From positions 1-12,172 of the forward strand of contig CADADE010000051.1 of NCBI GenBank assembly GCA_902786615.1: DNA of 12,172 bases. The letters are read 5' to 3'. Of this stretch, positions 1 through 7,108 are shown one piece after another. A program made the translations under genes and the position numbers. Position 1 is the stretch's first letter, and each line of letters starts with the position of its first letter. The notes beneath the pieces are model-generated. The model did not search any database and was not told the DNA's origin. It saw nothing but the letters and a program-made list of their open reading frames with translations. The DNA is from Oscillospiraceae bacterium. Its GTDB lineage: Bacteria > Bacillota_A > Clostridia > Oscillospirales > Oscillospiraceae.

Positions 1-65
1 ACGGCAGCGGCAGCCGTACCCTTGACAGCCAGCTTCAGGAACTCTTTACGATTCATTTCTTTCAT
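1..65 (-). CDS. Tat-like exported protein, N-terminus only (partial)
   Basis: The first 21 complete codons of a leftward gene are visible and the rest lies outside the window. The ATG at 65-63 has a GGAGGGA ribosome binding site at 71-77 with good spacing; a second in-frame ATG at 56-54 is possible. The start reads MKEMNRKEFLKLAVKG followed by T and an alanine run. An N-R-K-x-F-L-K segment followed by a hydrophobic small-residue stretch resembles a twin-arginine (Tat) signal peptide, although the second Arg is replaced by Lys. Such leaders occur on exported redox enzymes (for example FAD-dependent fumarate-reductase-like proteins) and on some substrate-binding proteins. The visible part is too short to choose. 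It is divergent from a LysR-type gene, the usual arrangement for a LysR target. Confidence 0.6.
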   Translation of the reverse strand, partial: MKEMNRKEFLKLAVKGTAAAA

Positions 66-121
66 TGATGTCCCTCCGTATATTCGTTTTGGGGTAATTA
101 AAATCGGCGTGTTCTGTTTTG

Positions 122-127
122 ATTATA
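122..127 (-). promoter_or_regulatory. Possible -10 box for the leftward Tat-like gene
   Basis: Read leftward, this is a perfect TATAAT, about 57 bases upstream of the ATG at 65. No convincing -35 lies 16-18 bases upstream of it, which would fit an activator-dependent promoter. This is a motif match only. Confidence 0.35.
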
Positions 128-138
128 ACAAAAGAACT

Positions 139-172
139 TTACAATGGTATTTCGATTGTGATATCCTTGTAA
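139..172. promoter_or_regulatory. Imperfect inverted repeat, candidate LysR operator
   Basis: The left arm TTACAATGGTAT (139-150) and the right arm ATATCCTTGTAA (161-172) are reverse complements at 10 of 12 positions, with 10 bases between them. The centre-to-centre spacing is about two helical turns. The site lies in the divergent spacer between the Tat-like gene (start 65) and the LysR gene (start 202). It overlaps TACAAT at 140-145, a possible -10 for the LysR gene. That position suits autorepression plus control of the divergent target. The function is inferred from symmetry and location. Confidence 0.45.
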
Positions 173-201
173 TAAGTAAAAGCTTAATTGAAGGTGATCC
201 T

Positions 202-1058
202 GTGAAATTACATGATCTTGAAGTTTTCTGTGCTGTCGCCGAAGAGGAAAGTTTTGTCAATGCGGCGCATCGGTTGTTTGTTTCTCAATCTGCCGTGACG
301 CAGCATATCAAGAAAATCGAGACAGAACTGGGTTTCATTTTGTCAAGATTACCGCGCAGGGAGAAATTTTTCATCGTGCGGCAAAGGACATCCTTCTGCG
401 TTATCGACAGGCGTTGGATGATTGTGCCCGCGAGAAAGGGGCTGAGCATATCCTGCGCCTGTCCTATGTGGGTCCCAGCGGTTCGCCATATCTGACGGAT
501 ATTTTGAAAAGGTTTCACGAACTGTACCCGGAGTGGGAGATCGTGACAAGGCGCCTTCGCCCGGATCAGGTATGTCCTGCATTGGAAAAGAATGAAACAA
601 ATCTTGTTTTTACACCCTATGATTTGATCGCCGACAGCTTCCAGCTTTTCTTCTATCCGCTCTATCTGGATCAGCATTACTGCGTAATGGAAGCAGGCAA
701 TCCGCTCGCGGCAAAGAAAAAGCTTCAATGCGGGGAGCTTGCCGGAAAGCACATTCTCTTTCCGTCAAAGGCATTTCGTCCTGCACACATGCAGGCAGTT
801 ATGAGAATCCTGAGCAGAGAGGAGATGCACTGTGTTATGGAGGAAGGATACAATATTGATAATGTACTGATGCAGGTACTGTCTCATAGCGGTTATGTTT
901 CTGTAATACCGGGATTTGGTGTCCCAAAGCATCCGGGACTGTGTGCTGTCCCGCTCGAGGACGGAATCCAGATTCGGATGGGCTTTGCCTACCGTCAGTC
1001 CTTGACGCGCATGGAGGAGGCATTCACAATGCTTGCACGGGATCATACGCCTCAATGA
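202..1058 (+). pseudogene. LysR-type transcriptional regulator, frameshifted
   Basis: The reading frame starts at GTG 202 with AAGGTG at 191-196 upstream. It encodes a typical LysR N-terminus: residues 1-45 form the winged helix-turn-helix (L-E-V-F near the start, SFVNAAHRLFVSQSAVTQHI, then the IKKIETELG helix). At about 337-347 the frame is lost. The next frame picks up immediately with the family's wing motif VKITAQGE, then FHRAAKDILL, and runs as an intact effector-binding domain to the stop at 1056-1058. The usual six or seven residues between L-F and V-K are missing. The lesion is therefore best explained by a deletion of about 20 bases with length 3n+1 (19 or 22). The restored product would be about 292 residues, normal for LysR. 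The regulator should be non-functional unless the lesion is an assembly error. It is divergent from the Tat-like gene and so was probably its regulator. Confidence 0.85.
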
Positions 1059-1109
1059 CGAGTACGGAACCTTGCGGCAGTGCTTTACAGTAAACCGACA
1101 GTACAGTGA

Positions 1110-1139
1110 TTGACAAGCTATCGGAAAAATGAATATAAT
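1110..1139 (+). promoter_or_regulatory. Sigma-70-type promoter of the second LysR gene
   Basis: A perfect -35 TTGACA (1110-1115) and a perfect -10 TATAAT (1134-1139) are separated by 18 bases. They lie about 55 bases upstream of the LysR ATG at 1195. The palindrome TTTAC-A-GTAAA (1084-1094), just upstream of the -35, is a possible regulator site. The 136 bases between the pseudogene and this LysR gene hold nothing else that I can recognise. Confidence 0.8.
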
Positions 1140-1194
1140 AGGTTAAACTCCAAATGCCTTGATAACATAAATAAGAAAGGTGTTGGGTGCAGCG

Positions 1195-2166
1195 ATGAAT
1201 ATACAGGACATGCAGTACATCACCGCGATCGCGGAAGCAGGCAGCATCGGCAGAGCCGCCAATAAACTTCTGGTTGCGCAGCCGTCTCTCAGCAAGTGTA
1301 TTCAAAAGGTAGAACGGGAGTACGGGATCACGCTCTTTAAGCGCGTCAAGGGCGTATCCGTAAAGCTGACACCGGAAGGAGAACTGTTTCTTGGCATGGC
1401 GCGTGAGATGCTTCTCTCACACGCCCGGTTTCAGGAACAGCTCCGGCGTCTGAAGGAAGTGCAGAACAATTCCCTGGTTTTGGGTTTGACATATCAACGC
1501 ACGGTTGATCTGGCGGGGGCGATCCTGGAGCGCTTTTATCTGGAGAATCCACAGCAGATCATTCAGATTCAGACACGGGATACGCACGGCCTTCAGGATG
1601 GAATCCTGGACAAGTCTATAGACGCAGCGGTTTTGTCTGTCACGGAGCGGCGGGAAGAGCTCTATTATGAGCCGATCTTACGGTCCTGCTTTGGAGTGTA
1701 CCTTCGCTCCGGAAGTCTTGTTGCGAAAAAAGCCATTCGGCTCGACAACATAGATTACCCGGTTCTGCGTCTTGAGGATCTGGCCGGAGAACGCTTTGCT
1801 GTCAATACTCCCGGCAGTGCAAGCCGCACAATTGCTGAAGAGCTGCTGCGGAAAAATGGTATTACCATTGAGCTTATCGGCGTGACCAATAACCAGAGCA
1901 GGATCGCCATGGTCACATCGGGAATTGCCAGCGCCTTTGTACCGATCAGCGTTAAAAAGGAGAACAGAACAGCCAATGGCACCGATCTGTATATGATCCA
2001 CCCGGATCAGAACGTGTTCTACCAGACCTGCCTGGTTTGCCTTAAAGGCTTTCAAGATACCCGCGAATTTAAAATGATCTGCACAGTATTGAAAGAGCTT
2101 ATAAAGCAATCATCGCAAGCAGCGCCTGAGAGTGCCGGGACATTGTTGTCCCGGCCTTTTTTCTGA
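1195..2166 (+). CDS. LysR-type transcriptional regulator
   Basis: This is a 323-residue DNA-binding regulator of the LysR family. The winged helix-turn-helix is at residues 1-60 (GSIGRAANKLLVAQPSLSKC as the recognition core, then ITLFKRV and VKLTPEG as the wing). A linker helix and a two-lobed periplasmic-binding-like effector domain follow, beginning near NSLVLGLTY. I chose ATG 1195 because MNIQDMQYI aligns with the usual LysR N-terminus. A GTG at 1180 in the same frame would add five atypical residues. GGGTG at 1185-1189 or AAAGGTG at 1176-1182 could serve as the ribosome binding site. The C-terminus is unusual: the last codons encode an intrinsic terminator. The gene points toward the permease-hydrolase-hydratase operon 200 bases downstream and is the probable regulator of that operon. 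The inducer is unknown, presumably the imported acid or a product. Confidence 0.92.
   Translation: MNIQDMQYITAIAEAGSIGRAANKLLVAQPSLSKCIQKVEREYGITLFKRVKGVSVKLTPEGELFLGMAREMLLSHARFQEQLRRLKEVQNNSLVLGLTYQRTVDLAGAILERFYLENPQQIIQIQTRDTHGLQDGILDKSIDAAVLSVTERREELYYEPILRSCFGVYLRSGSLVAKKAIRLDNIDYPVLRLEDLAGERFAVNTPGSASRTIAEELLRKNGITIELIGVTNNQSRIAMVTSGIASAFVPISVKKENRTANGTDLYMIHPDQNVFYQTCLVCLKGFQDTREFKMICTVLKELIKQSSQAAPESAGTLLSRPFF
2134..2162 (+). terminator. Intrinsic terminator overlapping the LysR 3' end
   Basis: A perfect 8-bp stem pairs GCCGGGAC (2134-2141) with GTCCCGGC (2148-2155) around a 6-base loop, followed by C and six T. The stop codon TGA (2164-2166) lies after the T-run, so the hairpin and T-tract are translated as the last residues of the regulator. 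It separates the regulator transcript from the downstream operon. Confidence 0.85.
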
Positions 2167-2167
2167 C

Positions 2168-2200
2168 AGTCAACTCATTCCGTTTGGCTATGAGTTGACT
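2168..2200. repeat. Perfect 11-bp inverted repeat upstream of the permease operon
   Basis: AGTCAACTCAT (2168-2178) and ATGAGTTGACT (2190-2200) are exact reverse complements with an 11-base spacer. The repeat begins one base after the LysR stop codon's following C and ends about 13 bases before the proposed -35 of the permease operon. No T-run follows, so it is not a standard terminator. The centre-to-centre spacing of 22 bases suits a dimeric regulator, probably the adjacent LysR, binding just upstream of the promoter. Alternatively it could be an RNA hairpin. Confidence 0.6.
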
Positions 2201-2212
2201 CCAAAGCAATAT

Positions 2213-2241
2213 TGGACAAAAAAAGCTCCCTAATTTAATAT
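2213..2241 (+). promoter_or_regulatory. Candidate promoter of the permease-hydrolase-hydratase operon
   Basis: TGGACA (2213-2218) and TAATAT (2236-2241) are spaced 17 bases apart; an overlapping TATAAG is at 2239-2244. A leader of about 120 bases follows, AT- and A-rich and without an obvious riboswitch, up to the permease start. The weak match to consensus and the inverted repeat just upstream fit an activator-dependent promoter. Confidence 0.5.
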
Positions 2242-2367
2242 AAGTACGTAAACATTAACGGGAATAAGCGAAGAGAGGAGTGTTCAGAAAGAACTGACAT
2301 TTGAAAGCAAAACAGAAAAAACTGCAAAGACAATTCACATTCGATTAAGAAAAAGGGAGAATAAAAA

Positions 2368-3696
2368 ATGTCAACTCAAATGATCCTGTGTCTTGCCATC
2401 CTTCTCTTTATGATGGTTGGCTATGTTATCGGAGGAAAATTCAAGATCTCCAACGGCGCTGTTGCCATGATGTCCATTGTGCTGATCAGTCTGACCGGTA
2501 TCCTGCCTGCAAAGACGATCATGTTCAATCTGCTCCCCTCCAGTTCCATTCAAATCATTGGCATGTTCATTGTTGCTGCAGGCTTCAGCCGTACGCAGGC
2601 TGTCAAGAAGGTAACCCAGCTTGTATACAAACTCAGCGGCGGCAACTTTACGATCATGCTGGCGGGTTATTCCGTCCTGACCTTTGCGCTGGTCAACCTG
2701 GGCCTGACCCCGATGACCGCCTTCGCAGTTGTCGGTCCTCTGGCTGTTACCTGCTGCGCGGACTTTAATGTCAGCCCGTCCAAGATGATTTTCCCGCTTG
2801 CACTGGTGTGCATTGTCGGCTGCGGCGTTCTGCCTGTCAGCGTCGCCTCCACGACTTATGTGACCAATAACGGCTATCTCGAAAGCTACGGCTACACCAA
2901 GTACGCCATGCAGCTTCTCGATCCCATGAAGGGCAGACTCCCCATCGCCATTATCATGATGGTGTATGCGATCTTTATTGCTCCCAAGCTTTGCCCCTCT
3001 CAGCCCTCTGCAGAAATCAACTTTGCTGAAACCGACGCCAAGGCCAAGGCCAAGAGGAAAGAAGATGCGGCACCCCTCGATCCTGTGCGTGAGATCCTCG
3101 GCTATGCAATTTTCATCATCACCACTCTCGCCTTGATCTTCCAGAGCAAGCTCGGCGATTTCACCGCCTGGCAGATTGCCTTCACCGGTGCGGCTGTTGT
3201 TATGTTTACCGGCGTCCTTACCCCCAAGGAAGGCATAAAGGCAATCCCTATGCGTATCGTTCTGATGCTGGCTGCAGCCCAGGTTGTCGGCGGCGCAATG
3301 GTCGAATGCGGTCTCGGCGAAAAGATCGGTGATACGCTGGCCGCCTCCATGGGCAATACCCACAATGGCTATATCATCGGAGGCATGTTCTTCCTGGTTC
3401 CTTTTATTCTGACCCAGTTCATGAACAACTCCAGTATCGGCCACATCTTCACCCCTATTGTCATTTTGACTTGCCAGTCTCTCGGCTGTAACCCGGTTGG
3501 ACCGCTGCTTCTCCTGTATGCCGCCCGTCAGTCTGCGTTCTGGACTCCTGCCGCCACCGGCACGATCGCTCTGGCTGTCGGCCTTGGCGGTTACGACCAG
3601 AAGGACCTGATCAAGATGAGTTGGATTCCCAGTCTGATCATCGGCGTCATCGGCGTGTTCTGGATCATGACCATCTTCCCTGCATACCCCGGCTGA
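2368..3696 (+). CDS. SLC13-like (DASS / ion-transporter superfamily) anion permease
   Basis: This is a 442-residue inner-membrane transporter for an organic or inorganic anion. The start ATG has AGGGAGA at 2354-2360. About eleven or twelve hydrophobic segments are spread over the length (roughly 4-21, 27-48, 59-74, 92-128, 138-160, 188-204, 243-260, 267-284, 290-310, 335-352, 356-378, 383-408, 420-438). A charged lysine-rich cytoplasmic loop near 220-240 splits the protein into two halves, as expected of inverted-repeat transporters. Each half has a re-entrant-like polar motif: NLGLTPMTA (110-118) and MNNSSIGHIFTP (352-363). These sit where SLC13/DASS proteins bind carboxylate and sodium. It heads an operon with an MBL-fold hydrolase and an aconitase-like enzyme, so a di- or tricarboxylate or related acid is the likely cargo. 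The exact subfamily is uncertain. Confidence 0.82.
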   Translation: MSTQMILCLAILLFMMVGYVIGGKFKISNGAVAMMSIVLISLTGILPAKTIMFNLLPSSSIQIIGMFIVAAGFSRTQAVKKVTQLVYKLSGGNFTIMLAGYSVLTFALVNLGLTPMTAFAVVGPLAVTCCADFNVSPSKMIFPLALVCIVGCGVLPVSVASTTYVTNNGYLESYGYTKYAMQLLDPMKGRLPIAIIMMVYAIFIAPKLCPSQPSAEINFAETDAKAKAKRKEDAAPLDPVREILGYAIFIITTLALIFQSKLGDFTAWQIAFTGAAVVMFTGVLTPKEGIKAIPMRIVLMLAAAQVVGGAMVECGLGEKIGDTLAASMGNTHNGYIIGGMFFLVPFILTQFMNNSSIGHIFTPIVILTCQSLGCNPVGPLLLLYAARQSAFWTPAATGTIALAVGLGGYDQKDLIKMSWIPSLIIGVIGVFWIMTIFPAYPG

Positions 3697-3734
3697 TTTC
3701 ATTGATTGAATAATTGACAGACAGGAGAATAATC

Positions 3735-4646
3735 ATGAGCGATTATCTTACTCAGCTTAGTGCGCAGGCGCTAAAAATCCGCTGGATCTCCGTGCAATGC
3801 TATGAGATCGTCCTTCCGAACGGGAAGGTCATCGTTACTGATCCCTTCTATCTGGATGCCGCGAAATATGAAGGGATGACTGAACTCACCAAGAGCCAGA
3901 CGATGGAACGGGATGTCTATTCCCAGACCGGCTTCAGCGTTGAAGATTTTACCGGAGCGGATTATATCATTCTCAACCATGTCCACGGCGATCACTGCAA
4001 TCTGGTAGGTCAGCTTTGGAACAAGTTCTATGGACGTATTCTCTGCCCTGCCGAATGCTGTGTAGAACTGGCCCGGGTGTTCGATATTCCCCATGGAGCC
4101 CTCTACCCGTTATATCCGGGTAATACTTACTACTTTGATGATTTCACTCTGAAGACCTATCCGGGTGCACATGATAACCGTTCTTTCCGGGAAGGCCGCT
4201 TCCGCCGTCCGAGCGATCCCCGTATCATGACCGGCGGTCTGGAAGGCTTCGGTATCCCATGCCCCAGTGAATTGGGCCTTCTTGGCTCCATCTTCAACCT
4301 TAATTATATGATCGAGACACAGCAGAATTTCAAGATCGACTTCTCTGCAGGCCGTGATTATGAAGAGCATGTCCAGCACATGACGGAGGAAAAGCCCAAT
4401 CTGATGCTTCGTCACCGCATCCGTTCCTATACCCCGGAATACTGCGCTCGGCAGATCATGGATATGGGTGCACAGATCATGATGCCGCTGCACCACAACA
4501 ACGCTCGCGCTTCCGGCGAGGATCTGAATGAGTACTTCAGGAAAGTAAATGAGATTTTGGCTGCCAGCGGAAGTCCGGCAAGGGCCTTTAATCCGGAACC
4601 TTATAAGTGGTACTCAATCAATCTTTCTGTGATAGCCGACGTATAA
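3735..4646 (+). CDS. UlaG-like metallo-beta-lactamase-fold hydrolase
   Basis: This is a 303-residue cytoplasmic metal-dependent hydrolase. I placed the start at ATG 3735 because AGGAGA (3723-3728) sits just upstream; an upstream TTG in frame lacks a site. The N-terminal strands (IRWISVQCYEIVLPNGKVIV, then TDPF) match the UlaG-type MBL opening. The metal motif H-x-H-x-D-H is intact at His82, His84, Asp86 and His87. Further candidate ligands are His146 (YPGAHDN) and His253/His254 (MPLHHNN), the latter at the position of the C-terminal histidine of UlaG-like proteins. The family includes L-ascorbate-6-phosphate lactonase and phosphodiesterases; the substrate here is unknown. It starts 38 bases after the permease stop, in the same operon, so it probably opens a lactone or ester of the imported acid before the hydratase step. 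That role is inference. Confidence 0.82.
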   Translation: MSDYLTQLSAQALKIRWISVQCYEIVLPNGKVIVTDPFYLDAAKYEGMTELTKSQTMERDVYSQTGFSVEDFTGADYIILNHVHGDHCNLVGQLWNKFYGRILCPAECCVELARVFDIPHGALYPLYPGNTYYFDDFTLKTYPGAHDNRSFREGRFRRPSDPRIMTGGLEGFGIPCPSELGLLGSIFNLNYMIETQQNFKIDFSAGRDYEEHVQHMTEEKPNLMLRHRIRSYTPEYCARQIMDMGAQIMMPLHHNNARASGEDLNEYFRKVNEILAASGSPARAFNPEPYKWYSINLSVIADV

Positions 4647-4659
4647 ATACACACGGAAA

Positions 4660-4701
4660 CAGAGAGCTCTGTCGCCTCCTGTCAGGGCACAGAGCTCTCT
4701 G
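4660..4701 (+). promoter_or_regulatory. Intercistronic 13-bp hairpin before the hydratase gene
   Basis: CAGAGAGCTCTGT (4660-4672) pairs perfectly with ACAGAGCTCTCTG (4689-4701) around a 16-base loop that can pair further (GCC with GGC). Both arms contain the self-palindrome AGAGCTCT. No T-run follows (CCTGCATTTC), so it is a poor intrinsic terminator. It more likely marks an RNA-processing or stability element, or a partial attenuator, between the hydrolase stop (4646) and the hydratase ribosome binding site (4733-4738). Confidence 0.6.
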
Positions 4702-4732
4702 CCTGCATTTCAATCATTCTTAACTGCGTAGA

Positions 4733-6350
4733 AGGAGGATAAAACATCATGGTCAAACTGTATGACAGCGGTGTGTACCTCGTAAACGGCGCCGAGATCG
4801 TCCCCGAAAGCGAATCCGAAAAGGTCAAAGCCCTCACCGGCAAGGCCGCCGACAAGGCGGAAGCCAAGAAGGGTACCATGGCCTACAGCATCATCAAGGC
4901 CCATAACCAGTCTGACGACATGGAGCAGCTTCGCCTGAAGTTCGACTCTATGACCAGCCACGACATCACCTATGTCGGCATCATCCAGACGGCCCGCGCC
5001 TCCGGCATGACAGAGTTCCCGCTGCCCTACGTGCTTACCAACTGCCACAACTCCCTCTGCGCTGTCGGCGGCACCATCAATGAGGACGACCACAAGTTCG
5101 CCCTCTCTGCCGCCCACAAGTACGGTGGAATCTACGTCCCGACCAATATGGCGAACATCCACTCCTACAACCGCGAGACCATGTCCGGCTGCGGCAGAAT
5201 GATCCTCGGCTCCGACTCCCACACCCGCTACGGCGCCCTCGGCACCATGGCCATCGGTGAGGGCGGCGGCGAGCTTGCAAAGCAGCTTCTCAAACGCACC
5301 TATGACTTTGCCTATCCCGGCGTGATCGCCATTTACCTCACCGGCGCGCCCCGTCCCGGCGTGGGCCCGCAGGACGTGGCGCTCTCCATCATCGGCGCAG
5401 TGTATAAAAACGGCTATGTGAAGAACAAGGCCATGGAGTTTGTCGGCCCCGGCATCGCCAATCTGCCGATTGAATACCGCAACGCCATCGACGTCATGAC
5501 CACCGAGACCACCTGCTGGTCCTCCATTTGGGTCACGGACGAGAAGACCCAGGGATACTTTGTCACCCACGGCAGACCGGAAGCCTATAAGAAGCTTGAC
5601 CCGGCAGATGTTGCCTACTATGACGGCTGCGTCTACGTCGATCTCTCCACCGTGGAGTGCACCATCGCCATGCCCATGCACCCGTCCAACACTTACACCA
5701 TCCACGAACTCCAGGAAAACGCCGCTGACATTCTCCACGCCGTACAGGAGCAGGCCAACAGGCAGCTCAAGGGCGTGACCATGGATCTGGTCTCCAAGTA
5801 CCACGATGGCGGCATCTGGGTGGAGCAGGGCGAGATCGCGGGCTGCTCCGGCGGCACCTTCGACAACATCTGCGCGGCGGCCGACATTCTGCGCGGCAAG
5901 AGCTGCGGCAACGGCGCGTTCTCTCTGAATATCTATCCCGGCTCCATGCCCGCCTTCGCACATCTCGTCAAGACCGGACGCATCTTCGACCTGGTCTCCG
6001 CGGGCGCTATCATCCGCGAGTGCTTCTGCGGTCCCTGCTTCGGCGCAGGCGATACCCCGGCAAACGGCGAATTCTCCATCCGCCACACGACCCGCAACTT
6101 CCCGAACCGCGAGGGCTCCAAGCCCGGCGAGGGCCAGATCAGCGCGGTCGCCCTCATGGATGCGCGCTCCATTGCCGCGACCGCTGCAAACGGCGGCAAG
6201 CTGACCGCTGCGACCGACCTCGATGTGGAATACAGCACACCGGTTTACGAATACGACGCCGGTGTCTATGCCAAACGCGTCTACAACGGCTGGGGCAAGC
6301 CGGAACCCGAGCACGAACTCAAGTTCGGCCCGAACATCAAGGACTGGCCG
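4733..6350 (+). repeat. Duplicated hydratase segment, copy 1
   Basis: This segment is homologous, without any visible insertion or deletion, to 10555-12172 (constant offset 5822). Homology begins at the AGGAGGATAAA ribosome binding site and not further upstream. It continues at least to position 6350, where the partner copy runs off the window. Confidence 0.9.
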
Positions 6351-6953
6351 GACGAGCTGATCCCCTCCGGTGAAACGAGCTCTTACCGCTCCAACCCCGA
6401 GAGACTGTCCGAGTTTGCGCTTTCCCGCCGTGATCCCCAGTACGTCTCCCGTTCCAAGGTCCTGCGCCAGGCAGACCGCGACCGCAGGGCAGGGAAGGGC
6501 CTGAGTGAAGAGATCAAGTCCGTATACGCCGCCCTCGAAAAGGCGGGCCTCAAGGTCGATCCCGAAGGGACCGACGTGGGCTCCACGATCTTTGCCAACA
6601 TGCCTGGCGACGGCTCCGCCCGTGAGCAGGCGGCAAGCTGCCAGCGCGTCATGGGCGCGAGTGCGAACTTTGCAAAGCAGTACGCGACCAAGCGCTACCG
6701 CTCCAACTGCATCAACTGGGGCATGACGCCCTTCCTCGTGCAGAACCCCGAAGTCTTCGCGCTGGGCGACTACATCTTTGTTCCGGGTCTCCGCAAGGCG
6801 ATCCTCGAGAAGAACGATGACATCACCGCCTATGCCGTGAAGCCCGACGGGACTGTCACCGAATTCCACTGCTCTGTCGGTGCTCTGACCGAGCCCGAGC
6901 GCCAGATCATCACCGACGGCTGCCTCATCAACTACTACCGCAACAACAAGTAA
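4749..6953 (+). CDS. Aconitase-family hydratase (4Fe-4S), copy 1
   Basis: This is a complete 734-residue aconitase-superfamily lyase, similar in size to E. coli YbhJ-type hydratases. The start has AAGGAGG (4732-4738) ten bases upstream. Domains 1-3 hold the aconitase landmarks: TNCHNSLCA near 98-106 (in place of the usual C-D-H), GSDSHT at 154-159, and Cys366 in [10 protein letters not shown]. The CGPC motif at 427-430 follows (Cys427 and Cys430, completing the three cluster cysteines), then [10 protein letters not shown] and [15 protein letters not shown]. The C-terminal swivel domain shows GDGSAREQAA (Ser623, Arg625) and RSNCINWGM. The conserved residues predict a cytoplasmic Fe-S enzyme that hydrates, dehydrates or isomerises a hydroxy-polycarboxylate. 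The divergent CHN in place of CDH argues against simply being the TCA-cycle aconitase. It is the last gene of the permease-hydrolase operon and is followed by a terminator. Confidence 0.9.
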   Translation: MVKLYDSGVYLVNGAEIVPESESEKVKALTGKAADKAEAKKGTMAYSIIKAHNQSDDMEQLRLKFDSMTSHDITYVGIIQTARASGMTEFPLPYVLTNCHNSLCAVGGTINEDDHKFALSAAHKYGGIYVPTNMANIHSYNRETMSGCGRMILGSDSHTRYGALGTMAIGEGGGELAKQLLKRTYDFAYPGVIAIYLTGAPRPGVGPQDVALSIIGAVYKNGYVKNKAMEFVGPGIANLPIEYRNAIDVMTTETTCWSSIWVTDEKTQGYFVTHGRPEAYKKLDPADVAYYDGCVYVDLSTVECTIAMPMHPSNTYTIHELQENAADILHAVQEQANRQLKGVTMDLVSKYHDGGIWVEQGEIAGCSGGTFDNICAAADILRGKSCGNGAFSLNIYPGSMPAFAHLVKTGRIFDLVSAGAIIRECFCGPCFGAGDTPANGEFSIRHTTRNFPNREGSKPGEGQISAVALMDARSIAATAANGGKLTAATDLDVEYSTPVYEYDAGVYAKRVYNGWGKPEPEHELKFGPNIKDWPDELIPSGETSSYRSNPERLSEFALSRRDPQYVSRSKVLRQADRDRRAGKGLSEEIKSVYAALEKAGLKVDPEGTDVGSTIFANMPGDGSAREQAASCQRVMGASANFAKQYATKRYRSNCINWGMTPFLVQNPEVFALGDYIFVPGLRKAILEKNDDITAYAVKPDGTVTEFHCSVGALTEPERQIITDGCLINYYRNNK

Positions 6954-6970
6954 ACCCCTTTTTCTTCCTT

Positions 6971-7009
6971 TGGAAGCCCCGCGGATTCGTCCAACGGGCT
7001 TCCATTTTT
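6971..7009 (+). terminator. Intrinsic terminator of the first operon
   Basis: A 9-bp outer stem pairs TGGAAGCCC (6971-6979) with GGGCTTCCA (6996-7004). An inner GGA-TTCG-TCC mini-hairpin with a TTCG tetraloop (6983-6992) sits inside. Five T follow. The hairpin starts 17 bases after the hydratase stop codon. Confidence 0.88.
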
Positions 7010-7048
7010 ATGTCATCATCAGCGAGGCAGAGAAATCTGAACAGACAA

Positions 7049-7082
7049 GGGCAGGAGCTGCGGCTCCTGCCCTCAATTTTTT
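7049..7082. terminator. Second terminator hairpin between convergent genes
   Basis: A perfect 10-bp stem pairs GGGCAGGAGC (7049-7058) with GCTCCTGCCC (7063-7072) around the loop TGCG. It is followed rightward by TCAA and six T (7077-7082). Read leftward, it follows the GntR remnant and has a weaker TTGTCTGTT tract, so it could stop transcripts from both sides. It backs up the terminator at 6971-7009. Confidence 0.75.
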
Positions 7083-7108
7083 ACTTGTTGCCCGATAATG
7101 ACAAGGCT

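Noticed and set aside
2168..2200. Reading the 11-bp inverted repeat as a second intrinsic terminator
   Set aside because: The right arm is followed by CCAAAGCAAT, with no T-run in either direction. A protein-binding site is more plausible.
2242..2367. Possible riboswitch or leader peptide in the permease leader
   Set aside because: The A-rich leader shows only a weak 4-bp hairpin around TCAG-AAAGAA-CTGA. It has no conserved aptamer-like core and no convincing small reading frame.
2371..3702. 443-codon open frame on the minus strand opposite the permease
   Set aside because: The translation is strongly hydrophilic and D/H/G/N-rich, as expected from the antisense of a membrane-protein gene. 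It has no ribosome binding site and no domain match that I can recognise.
4710..6869. Very long open frame (719 codons) on the minus strand opposite hydratase copy 1, with a counterpart at 10550-12136 opposite copy 2
   Set aside because: It is the complementary shadow of a GC-rich, codon-biased gene. The translation has low-complexity G/V/A/D/H composition and no recognisable domain. Its presence in both copies follows from their near-identity.
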